Part shown: positions 56,326 to 64,000 of the stretch, one piece after another | Layout: every line of letters starts with the position of its first letter | Numbering within the stretch: position 1 is the first letter of the stretch | NCBI RefSeq assembly: GCF_022921115.1 | Contig: NZ_CP095075.1 | Coordinates: 3,298,001-3,362,000 of the forward strand | Source: Halobacillus amylolyticus | Lineage (GTDB): Bacteria > Bacillota > Bacilli > Bacillales > Halobacillaceae | Direction: 5' to 3' | DNA: 64,000 bases | Position numbers and translations under genes: made by a program | The notes under the pieces: generated by a model | The model's database searches: none | The model's input: only the letters and a program-made list of their open reading frames with translations | Told to the model about the DNA's origin: nothing

Positions 56326-56655
56326 ATGATCGGTGACCGCATCAAGCAAATTCGTAAAGACCGTCATATGTCGCTATCCGAGCTAGCCGAGCGAGCCGGA
56401 GTCGCAAAATCCTACCTCAGCTCGATCGAACGCAACCTGCAAACCAACCCATCCGTCCAATTCCTAGAGAAAATCTCCAAAGAGCTGGACATCACGATCA
56501 ACTACTTGCTGCACGGAGAATCAAGTGGTAAAGACGACGCCTTAGACAATGATTGGCTCGACCTAGTCCATGAAGCCATGAACTCAGGCATTTCTAAAGA
56601 ACAATTTCGAGATTACTTGGAGTTTAATAAATGGAAGATCCATCAAGGAAAATAA
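56326..56655 (+). CDS. SinR-like transcriptional regulator
   Basis: A 109-residue protein with an N-terminal XRE helix-turn-helix (IGDRIKQIRKDRHMSLSELAERAGVAKSYLSSIERN) and a C-terminal SinR/SinI-type helical hook (DNDWLDLVHEAMNSGISKEQFRDYLEFNKWK). SinR is the master repressor of biofilm matrix genes in Bacillus. Its position directly before the polysaccharide cluster suggests local control, but no clear SinR box was found upstream of the cluster. No separate sinI is present. RBS AGAAGGTGA; a terminator (CCGCTT with AAGCGG, T run) is at 56670-56705. Confidence 0.88.
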   Translation: MIGDRIKQIRKDRHMSLSELAERAGVAKSYLSSIERNLQTNPSVQFLEKISKELDITINYLLHGESSGKDDALDNDWLDLVHEAMNSGISKEQFRDYLEFNKWKIHQGK

Positions 56656-56669
56656 GAAGAGTACGAGTA

Positions 56670-56705
56670 AAAACCGCTTTGACTACAATCGAAGCGGCTT
56701 TTTTG
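56670..56705 (+). terminator. Terminator of the sinR-like gene
   Basis: AAACCGCTT and AAGCGGCTTT around a 12-base loop, followed by T residues. Confidence 0.85.
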
Positions 56706-56923
56706 TATGCTTCTTTGTTGGGCTTTAACTAGCATCCAAGGATAAAGGGGACTGGAAAAGGCGGAAGATCTTAACTTGGAAGAAATTAATCCTGTTTTTC
56801 TAGTTATTTTATTTGGTAAAGTGACGTATACATAGAAGGTCTTATGTGATTACCAATTTATTACTATAATCAGAGCTGAATAGTTTATATAAGTATAGAG
56901 ATTTATAAAGGGGAAACTGTCTT

Positions 56924-57685
56924 ATGATTGACATACACACACATATTCTTCCTGGCGTGGATAATGGGGCACCCACGATGGAACACAGCATGAAAATGGC
57001 AGCAAAAGCAGTTAAAGAAGGAATGACAACACTTGTAGCTGCTCCATATCACAATAATGGAAGCTATAACAATTACAAAAATAATATACTCATTCAAGTA
57101 GGTGAGCTAAATCGTCAGCTTGAGGAGCGGGACATCCCTTTAACCGTTGTTTCCGGGCAAGTGACACGTATTTATGGAGACATGCTCGAAGGAATCCATA
57201 ACAATGAGATTTTACCCATCAACGAACATAGCAGCTATGTATTGATTGAGCTTCCACACGACCATGTTCCCCACTACATCAGTAATCTTTTATTCAGCTT
57301 GCAAGTGGAAGGCTATCGACCTATTCTCGTCCACCCGGAAAGAAACCAGCAAATTGTTGAGCAGCCCAACTTACTCTACTCACTTGTTAGAAAAGGAGCG
57401 TTTACGCAGGTTGCTGCCGGTAGTTTATTAGGGGGAAATGGCAAGAAAGCCAAAAAGCTCTCTTATCAGTTGATTGAAGCAAACTTGGTTCATCTGATCG
57501 CATTGGAATCACATAACCCACAAGGATTCACGATCAAAGAAGCTTATCGACAATTAAGGAAGAAATATGGCCAATCGATGGTTTATTATCTTTCTGAGAA
57601 TGCAGCGTATGCCGTAGAAGGTCAGGTGCTGGCGACTGAACCACCACAACGAGTGAAAAAGAAAAAGATTCTAGGATTATTTTAA
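56924..57685 (+). CDS. CpsB/YwqE-type PHP phosphatase paralogue lacking several metal ligands
   Basis: A 253-residue protein closely related to the next gene and to CpsB/YwqE tyrosine phosphatases that act on bacterial tyrosine kinases controlling capsule synthesis. The fold is intact (HTHILPGVD, YRPILVHPERN), but four conserved ligand positions are changed relative to its neighbour: N14 for D, Y42 for H (APYHNN), V80 for E (SGQVTRI) and E195 for D (LESHN). It is therefore likely a weak or dead enzyme. AAGGGGAAA is 12 bases before the ATG. It has its own weak terminator. Confidence 0.85.
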   Translation: MIDIHTHILPGVDNGAPTMEHSMKMAAKAVKEGMTTLVAAPYHNNGSYNNYKNNILIQVGELNRQLEERDIPLTVVSGQVTRIYGDMLEGIHNNEILPINEHSSYVLIELPHDHVPHYISNLLFSLQVEGYRPILVHPERNQQIVEQPNLLYSLVRKGAFTQVAAGSLLGGNGKKAKKLSYQLIEANLVHLIALESHNPQGFTIKEAYRQLRKKYGQSMVYYLSENAAYAVEGQVLATEPPQRVKKKKILGLF

Positions 57686-57699
57686 AAGAAAATTAACAA

Positions 57700-57737
57700 A
57701 TAACCTGTACTCTCTTAAAAGAGACAGGTTATCTTTA
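57700..57737 (+). terminator. Terminator after the first CpsB-like gene
   Basis: ATAACCTGTACTCT and AGAGACAGGTTAT pair (one mismatch) around TTAAA, followed by CTTTAT; the tail is weak. Confidence 0.7.
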
Positions 57738-57902
57738 TCATGTATACATATTGTAAGCGGATACTTTCAATGAACAAAAATAGACTAGGAAAAAAGTTTC
57801 GACAAAATATGACAGGAACATCCTTGTTTTGTAAGCATTTATCCCTAAAATTGTTAGCGATCTAGGAATATTCTCCAAATAGCCCCCTTCATTAGCCGAC
57901 AA

Positions 57903-57916
57903 AAACCTGCTATAAT
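57903..57916 (+). promoter_or_regulatory. Extended -10 promoter of the second cpsB-like gene
   Basis: TGCTATAAT at 57908-57916 with a weak TTCATT 17 bases before the -10. It gives the second copy its own promoter about 75 bases upstream of the start. The rest of 57738-57994 has no gene. Confidence 0.5.
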
Positions 57917-57994
57917 AGCTTTAATATGAGACATTAAAAAGTGTATTCACAATACATGTTTAACGAAGCGAAACCTTGGAAAGGAGACAGACCC

Positions 57995-58762
57995 TTGATT
58001 GATATTCACAGCCATATTCTCCCAGGCGTTGATGACGGTGCACAGTCCATTGAAGAAAGTATTAAGATGGCCGAAGCGGCAGTAGCTGACGGCATACATA
58101 CGATCATCGCAACACCCCATCACCAAAACGGAAAATACAACAACTACAAGAACAACATCACGATCCAAGTGGCTGAGCTCAATCGTCACCTGTCTGATTA
58201 CGACATTCCATTAACCGTTCTACCAGGACAAGAAACACGGATACATGGGGAAATGTTAGACGGAATTAGAAACGACGAAATCCTTACCTTAAACGGAACA
58301 GGGAACTACGTCTTCGTAGAATTTCCATCAGATACGGTTCCAAGATATGCTAGTAAACTACTATTCGACATTCAGCTAGAAGGTTACCAGCCCATCATCG
58401 TTCACCCTGAACGGAATCGCCATATCATCCAGCATCCCGACACACTTTACGCTCTAGTTAAAAAAGGTGCCTACACACAAATCACTGCAGCCAGCCTATG
58501 TGGGCGTTTCGGAAAAAACATCCAGAAGTTCACACATCAATTGATCGAAGCCAATCTGACCCACCTTATTGCATCTGATGCGCATAACACCACTTCGAGA
58601 GGGTTTTGTATGAAGGATGCTTATAGGGAGTTAAGAAAAAACTATGGTCAGTCCATGGTTTATTTATTTGCGGAAAACGCGGAGTATGTTGCTGAAGGAC
58701 AAGCGGTTGCGTCGGATGTGCCGCAGCATGTGAAAAAGAAGAAGTTTTTAGGATTATTTTAG
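57995..58762 (+). CDS. CpsB/YwqE-type tyrosine-protein phosphatase (PHP family)
   Basis: A 255-residue manganese-type PHP phosphatase with all expected motifs: HSHILPGVDDGA (5-16), TPHHQN (40-45), PGQETRI (77-), HPERN (137-) and SDAHN (194-198). It dephosphorylates the tyrosine kinase of the capsule or EPS system. TTG 57995 is 7 bases after AAAGGAG; an in-frame extension to 57941 has no RBS. No BY-kinase gene is adjacent in this window. A stem-loop follows at 58783. Confidence 0.92.
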   Translation: MIDIHSHILPGVDDGAQSIEESIKMAEAAVADGIHTIIATPHHQNGKYNNYKNNITIQVAELNRHLSDYDIPLTVLPGQETRIHGEMLDGIRNDEILTLNGTGNYVFVEFPSDTVPRYASKLLFDIQLEGYQPIIVHPERNRHIIQHPDTLYALVKKGAYTQITAASLCGRFGKNIQKFTHQLIEANLTHLIASDAHNTTSRGFCMKDAYRELRKNYGQSMVYLFAENAEYVAEGQAVASDVPQHVKKKKFLGLF

Positions 58763-58782
58763 TTAATAGGATTTGAATAGGG

Positions 58783-58811
58783 TGCTACAGAAGAAGTTTT
58801 CCTTCTGTAGC
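58783..58811. other. Stem-loop between cpsB-like and epsC-like genes
   Basis: GCTACAGAAG and CTTCTGTAGC are exact 10-bp arms around a 9-base loop. There is no T tract, so partial termination or processing is possible. Confidence 0.6.
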
Positions 58812-58852
58812 ATCAAACACGATTAGAAGTAGGAAAGGGGTGTGTATTAGAA

Positions 58853-60727
58853 ATGTCTTCAGCTTTTAGAAAAAGATTGGCCTTATTAATTATCATAGAT
58901 TCTATTATTGTTTCTTTTTCAATATATATGTCTCACTTTTTCCTTAATCCTTATGTAGAAACATTTGATTGGATGATGTTTGTATCAGCTTTAACTTTAT
59001 TGCTAACTCACCATCTATTCTCAAGTGTGCTCGGGATGTATAGGAAGAAATGGCGTTATGCCAGTATGGAAGAACTACTGGGAATTATAGTTGTTGTCTC
59101 CTTATCCATCATATCGGCTGCAGCTATTCAAGCTTTAGCTTTTAGTACAATCTATGAACGAGCACTTATTATTACTTGGATGCTACATATTCTATTAATT
59201 GGCGGGGTAAGGTTTGCCTGGAGATACTATAAAACATATGGTCTTACAGTTAATCCTAAAGGTAAAAAAGCAAAGTTGGTTAAAAACGATCCAAATATAA
59301 AAACGACATTAATCGTAGGGGCTGGCTCTGCAGGGCGTATGCTGGCTCGCCAAATGAAGGATTCAGCAGAAGTAAATACAAATATTGTTGGCTTTGTAGA
59401 CGATGACTTCACTATGCACCACCTGACGATTAGTGGACTGCCTGTGCTCGGGAGTACGGAAAAAATTGAAGAGGTTTCAAGTAAATATGGAATCAATCAC
59501 ATAGTTATTGCAATGCCGTCGATCGAGCGCAATCGTGTTAAGGACATTATTCAGCAATCACAGAAAGTAGTGAAGAATGTTCAAACATTGCCGATGATTG
59601 AAGACATTGCTTTAGGCAATGTATCGGTTAATCAAATTCGTGATGTTTCAATTGAAGATTTATTAGGACGAGAGCCAGTCGAATTAGATATTGACTCTAT
59701 TTCTAGTGAGATCAATGGGAAGACAGTTCTCGTAACAGGAGCAGGTGGATCTATTGGTTCAGAAATCTGCAGGCAGTTGGTCAAGTTTGGTCCTGAAAGA
59801 CTTGTCTTGTTAGGTCATGGAGAAAATAGCATTTATAGCATTCATATGGAATTATCTCAGTTAGATATAAATATAGAGCTTGTGACGACTATCGCAGATG
59901 TTCAGGATCGTGACCGTATTTTTGAAGTGGTTAATGAATATAAACCGTCTTATATCTATCATGCGGCTGCTCATAAACATGTTCCGTTAATGGAAGCGAA
60001 TCCGAAAGAAGCGGTAAAGAATAATGTGATTGGTACGAAGAATGTTGCGGAAGCGGCAGACGTTGCTGGAGTTGCAAATTTTGTTCTTATTTCGTCTGAT
60101 AAAGCCGTTAACCCAACGAATGTAATGGGAGCCACAAAACGTGTGGCTGAGATGGTTGTGCAATCATTAAGTCAGGCTAGTCAGACCAAATTTGTGGCGG
60201 TACGGTTCGGTAATGTGTTAGGAAGCCGTGGTAGTGTAATTCCGTTGTTTAAGAGGCAGATTGCGAGTGGTGGGCCCGTAACAGTGACCCATCCTGATAT
60301 GACACGGTATTTCATGACTATTCCTGAGGCTTCGAGGTTAGTGATGCAAGCTGGAGCCCTAGCTCGTGGGGGAGAGATTTTTGTGCTGGATATGGGTGAG
60401 CCGGTGAAAATTGTTGATCTGGCGAAAAATCTTATTTCTCTTTCTGGGTTTACGGAGGAAGAGATTGGAATTAAGTTTGCTGGGATACGACCTGGTGAGA
60501 AGATGTATGAGGAGCTTCTTGGTGAAGGTGAAGTTCATTCTAAGCAAGTCTTTCCTAAGATCTATATAGGTAAAAACAATGATGTGCCTGTTACTGAGCT
60601 ATACAATTTCATTGATTTTGAGATTGATACACTAGCTAATATTGATATTAAGAATACCGTTTTTAGATTGATCAAACTAAGAGGTAACGATGTAAGGTCA
60701 ACAGAGAAACAGATCGAGCACATTTAG
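58853..60727 (+). CDS. Membrane-bound nucleotide-sugar 4,6-dehydratase (EpsC/CapD/PglF type)
   Basis: A 624-residue protein with four N-terminal membrane helices (1-115), a middle Rossmann-like domain (TTLIVGAGSAGRML at about 150) and the C-terminal SDR domain (VLVTGAGGSIGSEICRQL at about 293). The family makes a 4-keto-6-deoxy sugar from UDP-GlcNAc, the first step toward bacillosamine-type sugars. The SDR domain includes SSDKAVNPTNVMGATKR and the C-terminal PGEKMYEELL. RBS GAAAGGGG. It is followed closely by gtaB and ugd. Confidence 0.92.
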   Translation: MSSAFRKRLALLIIIDSIIVSFSIYMSHFFLNPYVETFDWMMFVSALTLLLTHHLFSSVLGMYRKKWRYASMEELLGIIVVVSLSIISAAAIQALAFSTIYERALIITWMLHILLIGGVRFAWRYYKTYGLTVNPKGKKAKLVKNDPNIKTTLIVGAGSAGRMLARQMKDSAEVNTNIVGFVDDDFTMHHLTISGLPVLGSTEKIEEVSSKYGINHIVIAMPSIERNRVKDIIQQSQKVVKNVQTLPMIEDIALGNVSVNQIRDVSIEDLLGREPVELDIDSISSEINGKTVLVTGAGGSIGSEICRQLVKFGPERLVLLGHGENSIYSIHMELSQLDINIELVTTIADVQDRDRIFEVVNEYKPSYIYHAAAHKHVPLMEANPKEAVKNNVIGTKNVAEAADVAGVANFVLISSDKAVNPTNVMGATKRVAEMVVQSLSQASQTKFVAVRFGNVLGSRGSVIPLFKRQIASGGPVTVTHPDMTRYFMTIPEASRLVMQAGALARGGEIFVLDMGEPVKIVDLAKNLISLSGFTEEEIGIKFAGIRPGEKMYEELLGEGEVHSKQVFPKIYIGKNNDVPVTELYNFIDFEIDTLANIDIKNTVFRLIKLRGNDVRSTEKQIEHI

Positions 60728-60752
60728 AGTTTTTATAGGGGAGGGTATTTAG

Positions 60753-61631
60753 ATGAAGAAAATTAAAAAAGCAATTATCCCCGCTGCTGGGTTAGGTACG
60801 CGCTTTTTACCAGCTACTAAAGCTATGCCTAAAGAAATGTTACCTATTGTTGATAAACCAACTATTCAATACATAGTTGAAGAAGCAATTGCATCAGGAA
60901 TTGAAGATATAATAATCGTTACGGGTAAAGGGAAACGAGCTATAGAAGACCATTTTGATAATAACTTTGAACTTGAAGATAATTTAATGAAAAAAGAAAA
61001 ATTTGAATTACTAGATAAGGTAAATGAAACGTCTAATGTAGATATTCATTACATTCGCCAAAAAGAACCTAAAGGATTAGGACATGCAGTGTGGAGTGCA
61101 CGTAAGTTCATTGGTAATGAACCATTCGCAGTACTTCTGGGTGATGATATTGTAGAGGCAGATCCCCCTTGCCTTAAACAATTAATAGACCAGTATGAAG
61201 AAACTGAGTCGTCCATTATTGGAGTTCAACAAGTTGCTGATGATCAAACACATCGTTACGGTATTATTGATCCCTCAAGTAATGAAAACCGCCGTTACCA
61301 AGTGAAAACATTTGTAGAGAAGCCTGCACAGGGTACAGCACCTTCAAATTTGGCTATTATGGGGCGTTATATTCTTAATCCTGAAATCTTCCCATTCTTA
61401 GAACAACAAAAGACAGGAGCTGGTGGAGAAATCCAGTTGACTGATGCGATTCAGGAATTAAACGAACTTCAAAGTGTATTCGCTTATGACTTTGAAGGTA
61501 GCAGATATGACGTTGGTGAAAAGTTTGGTTTTATAAAAACTACGATAGAGTTTGCTTTGAAAAATAACGAAATTGGCTCAGACGTAGAAGAACTATTAAA
61601 TTCTTTAGTAAATCCAAAAGTCCATAATTAA
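60753..61631 (+). CDS. gtaB: UTP-glucose-1-phosphate uridylyltransferase
   Basis: A 292-residue GalU/GtaB enzyme that makes UDP-glucose from UTP and glucose 1-phosphate. The nucleotide-binding start [31 protein letters not shown] is intact, with AVLLGDDIV and FVEKP. It begins 25 bases after epsC-like and is followed by ugd after 22 bases, so the three form an operon supplying UDP-glucose and UDP-glucuronate. RBS GGGGAGGG. Confidence 0.95.
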   Translation: MKKIKKAIIPAAGLGTRFLPATKAMPKEMLPIVDKPTIQYIVEEAIASGIEDIIIVTGKGKRAIEDHFDNNFELEDNLMKKEKFELLDKVNETSNVDIHYIRQKEPKGLGHAVWSARKFIGNEPFAVLLGDDIVEADPPCLKQLIDQYEETESSIIGVQQVADDQTHRYGIIDPSSNENRRYQVKTFVEKPAQGTAPSNLAIMGRYILNPEIFPFLEQQKTGAGGEIQLTDAIQELNELQSVFAYDFEGSRYDVGEKFGFIKTTIEFALKNNEIGSDVEELLNSLVNPKVHN

Positions 61632-61653
61632 ATAGTAAGAGGAGGGTTATAAC

Positions 61654-62982
61654 ATGAATGTTGCAGTAGTGGGTACTGGCTATGTTGGACTAGTTACCGG
61701 TGTAAGCTTGTCAGATATTGGTCATACCGTTACGTGTATTGATATAGATAATGAAAAAATATTAAAAATGCAACAAGGAATCTCACCTATTTATGAACCG
61801 GGTCTTTCAGGTATGATGATCAAAAATATTAATGAAGGGAGACTTTATTTTACGAGTGATCATAAGCAAGGTTTTGAAAGTGCAGAAGTAATTTATATTG
61901 CAGTAGGGACACCTGAAAGAGAAGATGGATCAGCTAATCTTTCATTCGTAGAACAGGTAGCTAAAGATATAGCTTCTCATGCTATTAGGGATACAGTCGT
62001 AGTGACTAAGAGTACAGTGCCGGTGGGAACGAACGATAAAATCCAATCTATTATTGATAAAAACTTAATGTATCCAGTTAACATTGAAGTCATTTCAAAC
62101 CCAGAGTTTTTAAAAGAAGGGTCCGCTATTTATGACTCATTTAACGGAGATCGCATTGTCATTGGATCTAATAGTGAGGAAGCAGCAAGTACCATTGAAG
62201 AAATTAATAAGCCCTTCGGAGTCCCTGTATTTAAAACAGACATAAAAAGTGCTGAAATGATTAAGTATGCATCTAATGCATTTCTTGCAACAAAAATCAG
62301 TTTTATCAACGAGATCTCAAACATTTGTGAGAGACTAGGTGCTAATGTTGAAGATGTTGCAAATGGCATGGGTTTGGATAAGCGAATAGGAGACAAATTC
62401 CTGAATGCAGGAATAGGTTATGGAGGTTCTTGTTTTCCTAAAGATACGAAGGCATTGATTCAAATAGCGGGAAACGTAGAGTATGACTTTGAGTTACTTA
62501 AAGGTGTGGTAAGAGTCAATCAAAAGCAACAAGGATTATTGCTTGAGAAATTAAGCGAACGTATTCCTGATTTGAAAGGGAAACGCATCGCTGTATTAGG
62601 GTTAGCATTTAAACCTAATACAGATGATATGAGAGAAGCTGCTTCCTTAGTTGTAACAGAAGAATTAATTAATGTGGGAGTAGAGGTAGTAGCTTATGAT
62701 CCGATTGCAATGGATAATGCGAGGCGAATTCTTAATGATAAAGTTCAATACGCTGATAGTGTGGAAGAAGCAGTGAGTGGCAGTGATGCTACACTGATTC
62801 TTACGGAGTGGGATGAAGTCAGAAATGTTAATATAGGAGTGTTTAAGTCAATGAACTATCCTCTTATTATTGATGGAAGAAACTGCTTTGCACTAGAACA
62901 GATGAAAGATAATAATATTGAATATCATTCAGTCGGTAGACCGTCAGTTTCTAGTAAAAATGGCCATGTATTATTAAGTTAG
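61654..62982 (+). CDS. ugd: UDP-glucose 6-dehydrogenase
   Basis: A 442-residue enzyme that oxidises UDP-glucose to UDP-glucuronate with NAD+. The NAD motif VAVVGTGYVGLVTGVSLSDIGH is at the N terminus, TKSTVPVGT follows, and the catalytic cysteine is in GIGYGGSCFPKDTKAL. The C-terminal domain has VLGLAFKPNTDDMREA. TuaD in B. subtilis is the homologue. RBS AGAGGAGGG. Confidence 0.96.
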   Translation: MNVAVVGTGYVGLVTGVSLSDIGHTVTCIDIDNEKILKMQQGISPIYEPGLSGMMIKNINEGRLYFTSDHKQGFESAEVIYIAVGTPEREDGSANLSFVEQVAKDIASHAIRDTVVVTKSTVPVGTNDKIQSIIDKNLMYPVNIEVISNPEFLKEGSAIYDSFNGDRIVIGSNSEEAASTIEEINKPFGVPVFKTDIKSAEMIKYASNAFLATKISFINEISNICERLGANVEDVANGMGLDKRIGDKFLNAGIGYGGSCFPKDTKALIQIAGNVEYDFELLKGVVRVNQKQQGLLLEKLSERIPDLKGKRIAVLGLAFKPNTDDMREAASLVVTEELINVGVEVVAYDPIAMDNARRILNDKVQYADSVEEAVSGSDATLILTEWDEVRNVNIGVFKSMNYPLIIDGRNCFALEQMKDNNIEYHSVGRPSVSSKNGHVLLS

Positions 62983-63293
62983 GTCCATTACTATGGTTTT
63001 ATTATTAGGTGATGTCTCCATATTTATATCAATGGAGGCATCGTCTATATTTAAGTGATCGAGAGTAAACATTTAGGGCATTTTATAGCAACTAACTTTT
63101 TAGGGTTGATGAAAGCTTTTGCGTGTGGGGCTTTTATATAACCAAATCCCCGGAGTTGAAAGGTTGAATTGATAATTTAACATGGACATATTGATTCGGC
63201 TGATTAGTATTTAGTGAGTTAGTAGTTGGTTGGAGGGGCACGACCTCCAAATAAGTACTAAGTTACTAAAAACTCTCAAGGAGTGTAATATAA
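62983..63293. other. Gap between ugd and the sugar transferase
   Basis: GATGTCTCCAT and ATGGAGGCATC near 63014-63044 form a stem without a T tract (GTCTATATTT follows), perhaps a weak terminator. Nothing else was recognised. Confidence 0.45.
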
Positions 63294-63926
63294 ATGTATT
63301 TGAAAATTAAAAGATTGATGGATATAACTCTTTCTTTAATAGGGTTGATTGCATTATCACCTATTATCCTAATTCTAATAATAGCGATTAAGTTAGACTC
63401 CAGCGGGCCAGTCTTGTTTAAACAAAAACGTGTAGGGCTTCATAAGTCTTATTTTAATATGTTGAAATTCCGTACCATGAGAGTAGATACACCGAAAGAC
63501 ACACCAACACACCTTCTTGAAAGCCCAGAACAATACATTACAGGGATGGGTAAATTCTTAAGGAAAACCAGTTTGGATGAACTTCCCCAGATCTGGAATA
63601 TTTTTGTCGGACAGATGAGTATTATTGGTCCGAGACCAGCACTATGGAATCAGTATGATCTTATAGAAGAAAGAGATAAGTATAATGCTAATGATGTCTC
63701 GCCCGGGCTTACCGGGTGGGCACAGATTAATGGTAGAGATGAACTTCCTATAGAAATTAAGGCGAAGTTGGATGGGGAATATGTTCAAAAGGTTGGTTTT
63801 TGGACGGACTTTAAATGCTTTTTTGGAACCATCGTGAGCGTTGTCAAGAGTGATGGCGTTGTTGAAGGCGGGACAGGTAATCAACAAGACAACGATGAGA
63901 TCGCAAGTACCAAGGAGAATATGTAA
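63294..63926 (+). CDS. Initiating sugar transferase (EpsL/WcaJ family)
   Basis: A 210-residue undecaprenyl-phosphate phosphosugar transferase that starts repeat-unit assembly on the membrane. One N-terminal membrane segment (ITLSLIGLIALSPIILILIIAIKLD) precedes the catalytic domain with GPVLFKQKRVGLHKSYFNMLKFRTM, KTSLDELPQIWNIFVGQMSIIGPRPA and PGLTGWAQINGRDELP. RBS AAGGAGTG. The length fits the short EpsL type without extra N-terminal helices. Confidence 0.92.
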   Translation: MYLKIKRLMDITLSLIGLIALSPIILILIIAIKLDSSGPVLFKQKRVGLHKSYFNMLKFRTMRVDTPKDTPTHLLESPEQYITGMGKFLRKTSLDELPQIWNIFVGQMSIIGPRPALWNQYDLIEERDKYNANDVSPGLTGWAQINGRDELPIEIKAKLDGEYVQKVGFWTDFKCFFGTIVSVVKSDGVVEGGTGNQQDNDEIASTKENM

Positions 63927-63928
63927 AC

Positions 63929-64000
63929 ATGAAAAAGATACTGATAACAGGACCTAATAGCTATATAGGAACAAGTCTAGAAAAGTGGTTAGAAAATTCA
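63929..64000 (+). CDS. NAD-dependent sugar epimerase/dehydratase (3' end missing)
   Basis: The first 24 residues only: MKKILITGPNSYIGTSLEKW, an extended SDR nucleotide-binding start (TGxxSYIG), cut by the window end. AAGGAG lies upstream within the last codons of the transferase gene. It probably acts on a nucleotide sugar of the same pathway. Confidence 0.75.
   Translation, partial: MKKILITGPNSYIGTSLEKWLENS

Noticed and set aside
56656..56923. SinR operator upstream of the polysaccharide genes
   Set aside because: No GTTCTYT-type box pair was found; only unrelated stems are present.

Overview
The window is a chromosomal segment of a spore-forming, flagellated Gram-positive bacterium of the Bacillaceae. 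It most resembles the moderately halophilic genera (Halobacillus/Thalassobacillus type), though genus level is inference. The evidence is the syntenic block ywlE-rpiB-ywlG-glyA-upp-atpIBEFHAGDC-ywzB-ywmB-murAA-spoIID-spoIIQ-spoIIID-mbl-flhO-flhP, AGGAGG-type ribosome binding sites, sporulation sigma-factor promoters, SASP genes and fabZ. The ATP synthase c subunit has the ordinary GxGxGxG helix and lacks the alkaliphile proline motif, so an extreme alkaliphile is unlikely.

Layout. 1-5952: end of mntP, arginine phosphatase ywlE, rpiB, ywlG, glyA, upp and UDP-GlcNAc 2-epimerase. 6230-8452: secreted Vpr-like subtilase. 8637-16142: complete F1Fo ATP synthase operon. 16724-24067: cell wall and sporulation genes (ywzB, ywmB, murAA, spoIID, spoIIQ, spoIIID) and mbl. 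24143-26313: two flagellar rod/hook genes and an EpuA-like membrane protein. 26599-31353: accessory genes (secreted NTF2-like protein, FAD monooxygenase, methyltransferase) interrupting the path to fabZ. 31780-38223: aprX, an amidase/glucosaminidase, an acidic lipoprotein and several unrecognised genes. 38496-42923: two-gene RND efflux system. 43236-47476: a type I toxin-antitoxin-like locus, two SspH-type SASPs, a Fur-box small gene and an MPKTG-anchored surface protein. 47867-56655: class F sortase, SpoVAF-like germination protein, methyltransferase, MerR/TipAS regulator with a phosphotransferase, PilZ, CBS and SinR-like proteins. 56924-64000: exopolysaccharide cluster with two CpsB-type PHP phosphatases, EpsC-type dehydratase, gtaB, ugd, initiating sugar transferase and the start of an epimerase.

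The most unusual content is intergenic. There are eight arrays (five sequence families) of short units spaced exactly, or almost exactly, 20 or 21 bp apart, usually six units with a short fixed core and a variable remainder. A second family is a perfect 17-19 bp inverted repeat with a five-base loop, present as six full hairpins, a rearranged copy and several half copies. A third is a ~120 bp hairpin in three tandem copies whose outer stems show compensatory base changes. MITE-like elements with TTGTTCAAAAAGT ends and elements with GCTGAAAAAGTGA ends are also scattered.

Four genes (a methyltransferase, fabZ, the amidase and the sortase) are each split by one apparent missing base. In three of them the site is a G run, so they should be checked as possible sequence errors before being called pseudogenes. 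No rRNA, tRNA or CRISPR array was seen.
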